In this document: positions 26,179 through 37,988 of the stretch, in pieces
How the letters are laid out: each line of letters opens with the position of its first letter
Numbering within the stretch: position 1 is the first letter of the stretch
NCBI GenBank assembly: GCA_039654915.1
Contig: CM077595.1
Span: 92,793,501 to 92,857,500 of the forward strand
Origin: Aquilaria yunnanensis
Taxonomy: Eukaryota > Streptophyta > Magnoliopsida > Malvales > Thymelaeaceae
Length of the DNA stretch: 64,000 nucleotides
Reading direction: 5' to 3'
Translations under genes and position numbers: made by a program
Notes under the pieces: generated by a model
The model's input: only the letters and a program-made list of their open reading frames with translations
The model's database searches: none
What the model was told of the DNA's origin: nothing

Positions 26179-27323
26179 CTAAGCTAGCTGCGACATCATG
26201 TGCTCAGAAGCACAAAAATCGATAATCCATCTTGAGGTAAGTTTGGAAACCTTACTAACAAAATTACCAGCCTTGTTTTGATTGGATAAAAAAGTTATCA
26301 ATTGGTTGAATTGGTTCTGTGTAATATTTATATTGCCATCTACCTTTTTTGAACCATCAACACTATTGCTTGCAATTGCTTTATTCGCAGTAGTCTTGCC
26401 AGGCTTTGTTGTCAATTAGTTCTCTGCATTTTTTCCTAGATTATCCCATTAGTCTAGGTAGCCAATAACCTCAAAATAACTTTTTGAGAGATGCCCTATC
26501 TTACCACAATGAGAGCAACGCAATTTGCTTTTATCCAGATTTTTGTCTAGGGCAACACCACAACCTTTGGATTGCTTAGCTGCAAAGGCAGCTGGTTCTC
26601 CAATTGCATTACGAAGGATGGCGACATCCTGTTGCTTTTCCTCCTTAACCATTATAGCATCAGCTTTGTGAAGATTCAACAGCAGGTGCATGTTGAGAAT
26701 TTGCAATCTAATGACACTATATTTGCCATTCAAACCTATGAGAAAGTGGAACAATTTCTCATATTTTTTCTCGGCTACTAGTTCGTTTACCGTTCCACAG
26801 GTGCATTGAGGAACATTAGAATAGGTGGCTAACTCGACCCATAGTGCTTTAAACTTGGAATAATATACTATAATTCAGAAATCTTGTTGTTGCATTAGAA
26901 AGATATCACACATCAACTCATATATTCTAGGAGCGTTACCTTGTGAGAAGGATTCATAAAGGTTAACCCACACTCCATAAGCTGTATCTGCATATGCTAC
27001 ACTATTATGTAACTTTGAAGAAAAAGAATTAAATAGCCAAGCTATAACCATCAAGTTGGTCTTTTCTCTAGCCTGCTTGTTTGGACCATCTTCTTCCGGC
27101 TTGACAAGAGACCTATCAACAAAATTAAGTTTATTCTTTGCTGCAAGAAATTTTTCATGGTCCTATGCCAAGTCGGGTAGTTGTCTCCTTGAAAAAGACA
27201 GGTCATTAACGACATACCAAGGCTGTCTGATGAGTTTGGGTAGTATGGAGATATTGCATCCGATCCTGAAGGCATTATGCTTGAACCAGAACCGGGGGTG
27301 TTCTTCTTACCATCGTCCACCAT
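26179..27323 (-). pseudogene. copia gag remnant
   Basis: The N-terminal frame (27323 down to 27051) carries the copia gag opening, including FQGDNYPTWHRTMKNFL. A downstream frame (26754-26449) ends in a zinc-knuckle CSHCGKIGHLSKSYFE in which the last cysteine of CX2CX4HX4C is tyrosine, so the knuckle is broken. The final piece (26415-26179) contains SRWIIDFCASEHMM, the protease active-site region, with DFCAS in place of the usual D-T/S-G-A-S. Confidence 0.8.
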
Positions 27324-27392
27324 TGAAATATAATGTAATAGTAGCTATGGGTTTTACATTTTTTTGTTGGATCAAGTTGTACTTTGATACCA

Positions 27393-27569
27393 TGTAAAAC
27401 TTGTTAATCTATGCAAGCTTGATTTTGTATTCAATGGAAAGGTTTAAATACAGAACAAGCAGAAGTTCTAGAAGGAGTAGGACTTTGAAGAGAAGTAGGA
27501 TACTATGTACATATTAGATAACTTGCAAAAAAAATCAAATACAAGATAACTCCTATCCTATCCTTAACA
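27393..27569 (-). repeat. copia 5' LTR
   Basis: 177 bp, partner of 20012-20188. The primer-binding site complement (27381-27392) abuts it directly. Confidence 0.85.
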
Positions 27570-29234
27570 TAAAGGTTGATTTTGAGAAAACTTTTTACAA
27601 TCTTAATTGGGAGTTTCTTTTTCACACCATGAAATCGATGAACTTTGGGCAAAAATGGATCAAATGGATAAAAGGGTGTCTCTTTTCAGCCTCTATATCA
27701 ATTTTAATAAATGCGAATCCCACTCCTAATTCTCTATGGAGAAAGGGCTCTAACAAGGTGATCCCTTATCGCCTTTCCTATTTCTTCTTTCTATTTAAAT
27801 TCTTCATTGTCTCATTGTTTAAGCAATAGAGATGGGAAAGTTAAAAGGTGTTTCAGTCGGTGCTCAAAATTTGGAGATCACACATCTTCAATTTGTTGAT
27901 GACATCTTCAATTCCTAGGCTAAAAATTAATCTTTCAAAAAGTTGCTTGTTTGGAGTGAATGTTTCAGATTTTAAATTGCAACGAATGGCTGGATCGATT
28001 GTTTGCAATTACAGAACCCTTCCCTTCAAATTTTTGGGTTTACTAGCTGATTGTTCTATAAAAGGATTTCAACTTAGAAAAGTGTTTGAGAAAAGTTTAG
28101 AGTAAGGTTGGCCAGTTGGAAAAAAAAGCTTTTGTCTTCCAACGCAAGAATCATTCTGATTATGTAATGTCTATCAAGCTTACCTCTGCACTACTATTTG
28201 TTTCACTGTCTGGTGAGTGTTTTAAATGCTCTTACATCTCTTCATAGAAATTTTCTTTGGGGGGCTATGGGAGAGGGCAAAAAAATTCATTCGGTAAATT
28301 GGGAAAAGGCAATGTTAGATTAAAAAAATTGGGGGGGTTGAGTTTGGGCATCCTTTTGCATAAAAACTTAGCATTGTTATCTAAATGGTGGTGGAGGTTT
28401 AAGTTGGAACTGGAGCCTTTATGGAAAAAAATTAACAGTAGCAATTTATGGGGAGAATGGGGGATTAGGGAATATCTCTTGGAACACAACATGGGAGGGG
28501 GGGATTGTCGGAATCACAATTTGTCTTGAAAATTTGGGAATTAGACTAAGTGAATGCTTTGGTTAGGCTCTAGGAAATGGGGGAAAAAATAAAATTTTGG
28601 AAGGATCACTGGATTGGGAACTTCTCTTTACAGGAAAAATTTCTTAGGTTGGCAAGGCTAACAAATAATATTGATAGTAAAATGGTGGAGATGGGTTCAT
28701 GGGTGGAAGACTCTTGGGTATAGGGAGGTTTTTAGCGAAAAAAAGTAAGGGGTAGAGAGAATGATGAGTGGAGTTTACTTGACAACTTGTTTTCTATACC
28801 TAATTTGAACATGAACACACAGGATAAAGTGGAATGGAATATTCCAAGCAATATAACCTTTTTAGGACAATGTGGAATGGAATATTCCAAGCAATATAAC
28901 CTTTTCAACCAATTTTTTGGTCTTAGCTTTTCAAGCTCATGCTTCAGCTTCTTGGAACCAGAAAGATTGCATTTTATAGAATGGATGGTGTCCCTTGAAG
29001 ATCAATTTCTTTTATGGAAAGTATCCCATTATCGAATCCCAAATAAAGTGAACTTGATCAATAAAGAAGTGCACCAAGTCGATAGCACTTGCCCAATTTG
29101 CAAAGGTACGGATGAAGATGTTGATCATTTATTGTTAAACTGCACTTTTTGCTCTCTACATTTGGCGATCCATTTTCAGATGGTGGGGTTACTTATTCAA
29201 CTACATCAGTAATACTGCTTTTCTTCTTTACTCG
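27570..29234 (+). pseudogene. LINE ORF2, second half (RT fingers to zf-RVT)
   Basis: Continues the LINE from 20011: KVDFEKTF joins in frame across the copia duplication. Next come KSMNFGQKWIKWIKGCL, then LQFVDDIF near 27888-27911 (the x-x-D-D catalytic box). A MVSLEDQFLLWKVSHYRIPN segment follows, then the zinc-binding CPICKGTDEDVDHLLLNC near 29093-29146. Several frames are needed to read it, and parts between 28100 and 28750 are heavily decayed. It is interrupted at 29234 by a TRIM element. Confidence 0.8.
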
Positions 29235-29769
29235 TGTAACAACCCAAGTCCAGAATCGATCAACGGAATACCTGCTCACACCACATAGGCTATCATTTGA
29301 AAAAGGATAAATGCTAGATCCTTATGTTCTAGAACTATGGCCTATATATCTATATAATGCTTCTCACAATTCACCCATATAGGATATGGGGGTGTTACAA
29401 ACTCTCCCCCCCACCCTTATGCACCCAACGTCCTTGTTGGAGTCAATCGAATTACTTGGTTCCCTAGACCAAGTAACCTCTCTAATTAGACTATTTAGCC
29501 ATTGGCTAAATAGTCTCTTAAATCCAGGATTAGTTCGCAAACGATGCATGTACACACCCATTATGCCACATCATTGTGGTCCCGGATCAGCTCTGATACC
29601 ATCTGTAATGATCCAAGTCCAGAATTGATCAACGGAACACTTGCCCACACCATATAGGCTATCATTTGGAAAAGAATAAGTGCTAGGTGCTTATGTTCTG
29701 GAACTGAAGCATATATATCTTCATAAGGCTTTTCACAATTCACTCATGTAGGATATGGCGGGTGTGACA
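29235..29769 (-). mobile_element. TRIM (terminal-repeat retrotransposon in miniature)
   Basis: 535 bp with 165/166-bp direct terminal repeats (29235-29399 and 29604-29769) with TG/CA ends, flanked by a perfect duplication ACTCG (29230-29234 and 29770-29774). The complement of an initiator-Met primer site (GCTCTGATACCA, 29590-29601) lies beside the right repeat, and a pyrimidine tract (29402-29416) beside the left one is the PPT read on the other strand, so the element points to the minus strand. Nothing coding lies between. No 5S rRNA homology was noticed, which argues against Cassandra. Confidence 0.85.
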
Positions 29770-30147
29770 ACTCGTTTCCATTTCCTAATGGTTCGATGCC
29801 TTGTAAGGCATGAGATGTGGTTGTAAAACCTACACGGTGGGTGTTATGGATGGCAAGAAATAATATGATTTATAGCAACAAGAGGCCAACTTATTTGGAT
29901 GTGGTCTCATCAATAAAAGCTATTTCTTTCTTCTGGATTTCAAGGAGATCGGGTATAGGTTCTTCTACTTTTGAGATTTGGAGTACGAATCCACAATTGT
30001 TCATCTAACTGTTGTTGTAATTTTTAGTGAAGCTAGCTCAGGTTGTTTGTTCTTTGCTTGGGCAGCCTTTCGAGTTCTTCTGTTCTTCTTCTCTAGCCTC
30101 TAGCTAGTCTTTTAATATAAATTCCTTTTTGCTGATAAAAAAAAAAG
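29770..30147 (+). pseudogene. LINE ORF2 C-terminal tail and 3' end
   Basis: Resumes the LINE after the TRIM: VLWMARNNMIYSNKRPTYL and SSIKAISFFWIS are the standard final blocks of this LINE group. An AT-rich 3' UTR follows and an A-run at 30137-30146, taken as the poly(A) tail. A target duplication of the LINE itself was not found. Confidence 0.75.
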
Positions 30148-30368
30148 AACAGCCAGTAAATTATGAATTAAACTGTACTACATAGCTACTTTTGTAATCT
30201 CTTCCAGCAACTTGCTGGTTATCAATAAATCTTTCTTTGATTGCCAATAAAAACAAAGGTTAGAGGAATAAAACAAAAGGATATTTAAGACTATCCACAC
30301 TATTTACCTTTATCTTTTTGTTTAGTTATACTTACAGTTATGCATTGTCATTTATCTAAAATGTAGTA

Positions 30369-30726
30369 CTTTTTCCATTCCATAAAGGATGATGAATTTC
30401 TTCATGCACAAAAATTATAATATGTGTAATTTATGATTTTTTTTTCATTTTTACCCCAAAAGCTAAAATTGAAAAAAAACCCTTTTTGGTTATGCATCAT
30501 GAGAGTTTAAATGATAATTAAAAAAATTACTTTTCGGTTTGTGCAATGAGAATTTTAATGAGAATTAAAAAAAGAAAAGATTTATTTTTTATTTTTGTGT
30601 ATTGAAAGTTTAAATGAGAGTATTAAAGTAAATTGAATGTTAGAAACTTTCTAAAAAAGTAAATACTTCATCTTTTTTGAAATGACATAAAAAGATTATA
30701 TTTTATTCTTTTTAGTACGGAGGAAA
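30369..30726. mobile_element. Stowaway-like MITE
   Basis: 358 bp between TA dinucleotides (30367-30368 and 30727-30728). Ends are CTTTTTCCATTCC and the reverse complement TTTCCTCCGTAC, an imperfect version of the CTCCNTCCGTTC-type Stowaway terminus. The interior is AT-rich with no coding. Confidence 0.5.
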
Positions 30727-32101
30727 TAGCATTTTTTTATTCAAATAAAACACAGCATAAAACCATACTCATTGAAAACTAATATACATGGGAAGATTAG
30801 TTGGGCTATACATGCATAGGTGAAAAAGAAAAACTATATCCGACCCAAACCTAATCAATTGCTTAAAAAACCTGACTTATCAGATTGGATGCAATCGGAT
30901 GCCCATTGGATTGGACATCCATTGAAATCCTTACTCACACCCATATTCTCCATAGACATCCACCGCACAACCCCACCTGAATTCATCACATTCACTAACC
31001 CATTTTGAATGAACTCAACCTATTTCCTTGCGGATAGATTGGATAGGGAACAATTGGATGGGCGGTGAGCGATTGACAGGCTGAGGCAATTAGACAGACA
31101 ATGGGCGATAAGACATTGGTGGGAGATCGGACGGGTAGGGGCAATCTGACAGACGACGGGCAATTGGACGGTAGATGATCAAATGATTAGATGACGGATA
31201 GTTGGCGATCAGACAATGGGGACAGTAAAGATTGAATTGTTGTGGGAGTGGGTGTCCAATTGAATGATTGTGGGAGTAGGTTTCTGATCAATGTCAAATG
31301 AGATAAGTTGAAACTAGTACTTGAAATGGCGGAGTAAGGGAGATAGCCAGATTCTTCGAAGATGCTAAGAAATCCCAAAGTCCGCCTCCATAATGGTTAG
31401 AGCCCGGTGCGATTTAATCGAAGCTAGGTTGTTCGATACTGGAAATCAATGGCATTGGTTCTTGAGCAAAAGAGCAAGAATCAGACAAACCCAAGTGCAA
31501 TTTTGATCAAAGCTGGGTAGAGGCCAATTCTTTCATTTTGCATTTGTTGAATTCAATTTATTGATTCATTCTCTGGATTTTTTGTATTAAATTGGAATCT
31601 TTGATTCAATTTGGCCTGATTTATAGTGAATGAGTAGAAAATGGTTATTGATGCATTAGATTTATAAGTTTAAAGATACTAGGAGTAGGAGGAGAAAATT
31701 TAGGGACTGGAGTTGTTATTTTTCACCAAGTCTCCGTTAAAGTTAAATGGCGCAATTGATGGAAATGACCCAGATAGGACGCACTATATGAGTTACAGGA
31801 GCTTGCTAAGATAAAAAAAAGTTTCATGACCCGAATAGAACAAGAAAATAAGTTAAGAAACCTACAGCGGATTTTACTCTTATTGTCTTGATTGTGTTGT
31901 ATCCATGCCTGAAATTGAAGTCCCAACTTTCATATATCCCAATTTTCTATAATAAATCGTGTGTATCATTGAATAAACATCTTATTGAACAAAAAATTCT
32001 AATGAACGAAACAACATTCTTTACTAAAATGAATAATATTATATGAAAATAATAGTAATAATAATTATTAAAGGAACAACAATTCTTTGTAAATAAACAA
32101 C
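30727..32101. other. Spacer with degenerate GGGCRATNRGAC-like repeats
   Basis: Around 31040-31210 a short degenerate direct repeat is visible (GGCAATTAGACAGACA, GGCAATCTGACAGACG, GGCAATTGGACGGTAG). No gene recognised. Confidence 0.45.
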
Positions 32102-34093
32102 TGTAGCAACGTGTTTTTGGGAGTCGTTACCAATCAGTTTACCTAGGTCGATTGGATACTTGTTATGGTCTGCGAGAGATTCTAAAATCGTGAGTCGGTT
32201 ACGCTAAAATAACCTTATTAAAGCGCTCAGAAATTGGTACCATAGGGTTCAGTTTTATCTTTTCATGACTCTTTATTTCTTAACCTAATCTTTGATTGAA
32301 AAATCATTTTAATGAATTTTATTTAATTTAATTCCAAACCATGAATCTTATCAGACCAATCGGATATGGAATCTTAGATGTCCTAGAAATCTCGGAACTT
32401 TATCAAATCCACCAAGAACTTGAAAGGAACATTTGTTCTAGCCCGTGAGTCTTATCAAACCAATCGGATTCGAATGAATAATTCACCTCGGGATTTTATC
32501 AAACCACCAAGAACGGATGTTTGAAGGGTCTACTAAATATCTTATAATTTACCTTAATTTAATCTCTTTTTAATCTCTAAGAACTTAAATTACCTAGCAT
32601 AATAATTCTTTATGGGTTATCAAATTTTAAGATGCATTTTGTAAATCAAAGATAAAAAAATAAGATGAAACTATTCTAAGAAAACTTAAAAGGAAATAAA
32701 AGAGAAACAAAGAAATAAATAAATAAAAATAAATAAATATCCTAAGTTACATCCTTATGTGAATTTAATGGTTAAATCTAATGCATGGTTAAACAAAACA
32801 AAGAAAGAAAGAAACAAAAGGAAAACAAAGAAATAAACTTGCTGTCAGTGACATATTTGCAACAAAAAGAAACGTTAGTGGCTTATATGAACGAAATAGA
32901 AAATTAGAAGGGGATAAAGGGGAGTTATACCGAAACTGGAGTTGACTGGGTTGAAACGGAAGGAACTGGGTCGGGTTCGAGGGTCGCGATTCGGATCCTC
33001 TCAATTGATTCCCGCGTTCGACGGTAGCAGGGGCGGTGGCTGCTTGGGCTTGGCTTGGAGGAGGTGCGAAGACGGCCTGGAATGCGAAGGGACGCGGCCG
33101 ACGGCGTCGAGGATGGTGGGACGGAGGAGGACGATGACGGTGGGACGCTCGGGAGTGCCTGGGCACGGTGAAGTGACGTCGGGGAGCAGCTGCTGGCGGT
33201 GACGATGGTGGGTGACGGCCTGGGATGCGAAGGGACGCGGCGGGCAGTGGCCGGAGCGACGGTAACCGGTTAGGAAGGCTGGAGAAGTTGACACAGGGGT
33301 GGCGGCGACAAGGATGGGAGGTTAGGGTTCTTAGGAGGCGAGCTGTAAGAAATCCGGAGTTCAGAGCTGCAGTTTTCTCTTTTTTTCGAGTTATTGTTTT
33401 GCTCCTTTCTCTCGAAATCTGGACCCATATTTATACTAATGGGACTTTAAAACGTGATTAATACTGTTTTTTTAGAGTTTAAACTTCATCCAAATCAGAT
33501 TTGAAGAAGTTTAAATCAATTAGGATGCAATCTTGTAAAATTACTAGTTTCAGTCCAATAAAACTCTCAATCTGCCGATCTGGCACTAATTCTGTGAAAA
33601 TTTTAATTTGACCCAAAACTTCCAGGAATTGTTAGGTTAGCCCAAAACTTTGCAAAAACCTCCAGATTTTCCTGAAATTTCATAAAATTGCCAGATTTAG
33701 CTCAAACTCTCTAAAATTGACAGATTTACCCCCAAATTTCCAATTTTACCTAGAACTTTCTAATAAACCTCGGTTTCCACCCAAACTTTTTCCTTTTACC
33801 TAAACTGACCCTACAAGACCTTTAGGATGTCAAATTAGTACCTAAACTAAACTAATTACTATTCCTACCCTAGATGATCACTTTAAACTTCTAAAGTTTT
33901 TTAGACCAAAATAACAACGCAACCTAAATGTGACCAAACCCACTAATTATGCAGAACCCTAAAATGACTAAAGTGACCTAAACTCCTAACAAATGACCAA
34001 ATAGTCCCTAAAAATAAAAATTTCCCTTAAACTAATTTTCTTAACCTAAAACTTAAACAAAAGTCAGTGTCCGGACAAAATTGAGTGTCAACA
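32102..34093 (-). mobile_element. Solo LTR of a Tat/Ogre relative (antisense)
   Basis: 1992 bp flanked by a perfect duplication ACAAC (32097-32101 and 34094-34098). The minus strand starts TGTTGACACTCAATTTTGTCCGG and ends with a block that matches the last ~150 bp of the LTRs at 37989 and 52153, including a shared GGTCTGCGAGAG motif and the ACCAATCAGTTT/CCTAGGTCGATTGG region, with many differences. A TATA-like TATAAATATGGG lies near 33430 on the minus strand. Downstream of it is a GC-rich tract (about 32940-33340) unlike the rest of the window; arginine/proline-rich frames there (for example 32789-33166) are composition artefacts of this R/U5 region. Confidence 0.85.
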
Positions 34094-35324
34094 ACAACAA
34101 TTATTTTAAAACAAAAATTAATATATGGGAACAACACTTATGAGATAAAAGAACAACAATTGATACGTGTGAAGAACAGTGGCATAACCTAGAGGATATA
34201 CGTTGTTTGCATATATATAGTGGTGCATTTTGTATATTTACTAATAATATTATTTCTTGTTCATTTAGTAATCGTTAATCATGGTTCTCAATCCCATAGG
34301 TTAGGATATCGCTCCTTGTAGATTGTAGATATATCCTATCATTGATTTCATAAAATTATATATATTACAAATATTATTTTAAAATAAAAAAATCAGATAT
34401 AATTTTTCTTTCACTTTTTTAATCAGATTTTCTCTAATATAACTAAAACATATATCAAAACATAAAAAATGGAATATATATAACAATTTTCAAATCTCAA
34501 TCATGTTCACAACATTTACCAATTAAAATTCATTTTAAAATAAATAACATCAATATTTATATCAAAATATATGCATTGATTATATTTTTTATCATTTATA
34601 CATGCAGTGCATGTAGTGCATTGATGTAATTTTTTTTAAAACACATTCTCTAACTCGTGGTACACATCCACATTTAGCGATAATATACGTGGTTATAAGA
34701 CAGAGTACTCTACAAAGTAAATAAATAGAAAATGGGTCCTGTTTTGCTAGACAATGTAGAGAAATGTTTGCTCTTGCACCTATAATATATAACATCGTGA
34801 TGTAAAAAGTAGTTAGCAATGCATTATCTCTATTGCTAAAACCCTAATTAATTTGGCTCTTTTCTCTTTTTTATTTAGTGACTAATAAAGTTGACAGTTT
34901 TACAATTATAGAACTCATCTGACAATTTGAATAATTTTTTAACTCACTTGGCTAAATTAGAAAGGTTATAGAACTAAAAATATATTTTTTTCTCGAAATT
35001 TAGCATTCATTAAGTGCCATCTTAGCTTTTTTGTAGGCTTACTAGCTGGCAAAACATCTAGATTAGGACTCACAAACCTAACGATTTTATAGTTTTAGAA
35101 CTATTTTAACAAGTCTATAAGTTTCAGACTAAGTTGGTAAAATGTGAAAAATTTTAGAGCTAACTAATATCTTTTCCCACTTAACCTACAGCTCTATATG
35201 CGCATCTTTACAATAAAGATAGAACGTTATCTTTAAATAAGATGATGTCAACGTTTACATGGACATGGAGATCTCATTATTAAGACAACATTTTAAGTGG
35301 ATTGTAATGAGAAAATTGCGTGGA
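34094..35324. other. AT-rich spacer
   Basis: Nothing recognised on either strand. Confidence 0.4.
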
Positions 35325-35875
35325 TGTCCCTAACCTTTAATTATTTCTGTTTTAGTACTCTATTGTATTATTTTGACCCTAAATCTATTAAAATTGTTTC
35401 GTTTTTATTTTTTACTAGATAAAATTAAAATAACTGTCTGACACAAATTTTTAAAATTTTAATTTAATTATTTAGTAAATGTCTTTTAGTAAATTTAAAT
35501 TGTTAAATATTTTTTTACCATAATTAGATAATTTAAGTTAGTAATATTTTTTCCTAGATGAATAAATTCAATTTACAAGGTGACAGTTTTTTTAATTTTT
35601 CATTAACTACAAAAATATTATTAATTAATAAATTAAATTTATTATAATACAGTTATCAAGTAGTTTAAATTATGAGTTAAAAAAGTTGTTATCAGCCAAA
35701 TATTTTGAATTAATAAATTTTAACTAATAAAAATTAAAATAAAATATTTTTAATAAATTTAGAATTGAAATAAAGGATTTTAATGTGTTTAAGACTATAA
35801 ACAGAATATTAAAAAAATCAAAGACTAAAACCATCAATTTAATTTACTTAAATGGCACGCAAGATAAGGCGGTAC
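35325..35875. mobile_element. AT-rich foldback/MITE-like element
   Basis: The left part (TTTTAGTACTCTATTGTATT and onward) resembles the reverse complement of the right part (TTTTAGTCTTTGATTTTTTT), giving long imperfect inverted arms. The left two-thirds also match 18590-18990, so this is a repeated family. No coding. Confidence 0.45.
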
Positions 35876-37988
35876 TGAAATGACCTAAAACTGGACACGA
35901 ATGAGTTGACGGCCAGGCATGTGAAGCACGGTTGTTAAGCCCGTGTAGTATTTGTGACATGGACCTGGTGCTGCCAACTCGAAGGTGCCTTGGAATTCCA
36001 GCAAACGCCCATTTCTATGCATATCTACTTTGTACAGCTGCCTGCTGCGCTGGCAACACTTTACATCATAATGTTTGACTTAGCTTTAGCAATTTCATTT
36101 CTATCAATAATAGTTACACATATTCCGTTTCTGTTAAAACTTTGTGCATATATTTTAGTAATGACTTGCATAATTATTAGCAATAATGTTTTTTAATTTG
36201 TATGGATTAAGAATAATCTACCCATATTGATTTTCTCCTATCTTTTCTACACATTCGATTGGTTTTAGATTTCATTTCAAAACTGACCGTTGATTTATTA
36301 TCATTACTTCACCTAGTAAATCACTATTATTTTTTTATTATTATTTCATTTTCTTCTTCTTCTTCTTCTTCTTCCACAAAATTATTTTATCATTACTACC
36401 AGGAACATAATTAGGTTTATCAAATGTTTGGATGGATACGGGTGATCCGTTTCATTGTTAGTGAATTAAGTGAAGTGTAGAAAGCAACATTGTGTAGGTG
36501 GTGAGGTGGCTTTGAAGAAAGGATCAGGTGATGGTGTCTTTCTTTCTTTTTTTTTTTTTTGTCCGTTTAAATTATCATTCATATTTTGTGCTTGCATGGT
36601 TTGTTAGTCAAACCATGTGTTAGTATGTTAGTTTAATAGAGTATACATTTAGTAGCATGTTAGTTTGTTTTTCTGTTTATTTTCTTGGTTTATCTCTATT
36701 ACGCTGTAGATTTGGATACCAAATATATATTCATTATCCACTTTATAGTGTTACAATGACTTAAAAATATTCAAGACCTACAGTTGAGCCAAACTTCCCT
36801 TGTTTCTCAATGCTATGTTTCTTTAGTAGATACTGTATATTCTATATTAAATGAGAAATAATTTTCATTGAAAAAAAAAACAGTTGAATCGATTAAAGGA
36901 GTTTCATTTAAGTTTTATTATTGGTAAAATTTGCTATAGCTAATTTATAGCTATAAGTTCAATTTGTTTGGAAGGTGTTCCATCTTATAATTATCGCTTT
37001 TTTATGTTTAAAGGATTAAGTTCGGCGTAATTTATTTCATATCAATTGTAAGAAAATAAAACCTACAGATACTCCCTTCAAGTATGAATGGTATTACATT
37101 TTCAACCTTAGAGCTTTGACAATCGACATTTACATCAAGTTTCTGTTAGAAACGAACCAACTTGAAATAGGTTTGGTTACCAAAAATTCCTACCTAACCT
37201 AAGAAAATAGAACCAAGCAGAACCGAAACAATGGTCTTGAATTTTTTGGTTCAAGTTCTCAAGTTTTTTAGTTTATATCATATACCTATAACAACATCAA
37301 TATATAATAAAATTGCACCCACAACCCTTACACGATGATGGTCTGTGAAATGAGGAATGCATTTATGGAATAAAATTGAGATAGTTAGGACTTAATTAGG
37401 ATTAAGTTTAGAAATAAAAACTCCCATAATATAATTTTCAAAAACTAATTATATATGTAAAATCATAAATTTTATAATATATTTAATACATGTACCTGGG
37501 CTGGTTTCACATCAATTGGTTTTATATAGAACTGGAACCAACAAAAAAACCGATGATTTTTCCTGAGAATGAACCAACCTGTGAATCATGATCAATTTAT
37601 ACTCAACCTAAAACAACTCATCTTTATTGAGTTGAGTAAACTCATTGTTCTACCTGCCCATGGTCACTCATACACTTGTACCCTCTTATCATCTAAAGCC
37701 TACGACCTCAAGGAACCAATTTAAAATGACAAGGTTATCAATCTCCGGTAAATTGCACCTAAAAGCCCAAATCTTTAAATTGGGCTACAAATTTATCTAT
37801 AAGAACCATTGCCACTTATTATTTATTATTTAGAGGTCCCAAATCTTTTCCTTCCATTACAAATTCATCCCTTGGCCTCAAGTTAGACTTAGTTTGTGCA
37901 AAAACCTGATTCATAAAGAGAAAAAACTGATAATTTACATAGTTTCTAAAGGTATCAATTCTAAATTGCTCGTTTACCATTTTACTCC
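35876..37988. other. AT-rich spacer with a (CTT)n microsatellite
   Basis: A (TTC)n run lies at about 36353-36375. An A-run at 36871-36880 following an AT-rich stretch could be a LINE tail, but no LINE protein precedes it. The right end, up to ACTCC at 37984-37988, is the insertion site of the large element. Confidence 0.4.

Larger units (their letters stand above)
20012..27569 (-). mobile_element. Ty1/copia LTR retrotransposon, degenerate, with nested insertion
   Basis: Bounded by 177-bp direct LTRs (20012-20188 and 27393-27569) with TG/CA ends and a perfect 5-bp duplication TAAAG at 20007-20011 and 27570-27574. On the minus strand the order is 5' LTR, an initiator-Met-type primer site (complement at 27381-27392, TGGTATCAAAGT), gag, integrase, RT/RNase H, a purine-rich tract and the 3' LTR, which is the copia order. 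Removing the nested 2.9-kb insert leaves about 4.7 kb, a normal copia length. Stops and frameshifts throughout make it inactive. It sits inside a LINE and is therefore younger than that LINE. Confidence 0.9.

Noticed and set aside
20012..27569. Intact autonomous copia element
   Set aside because: Broken zinc knuckle, YVND in the RT box, many stops and a 2.9-kb insertion.
32789..33461. Arg/Pro-rich ORFs on both strands as genes
   Set aside because: They overlap on both strands within the GC-rich R/U5 part of a solo LTR and have no domain.
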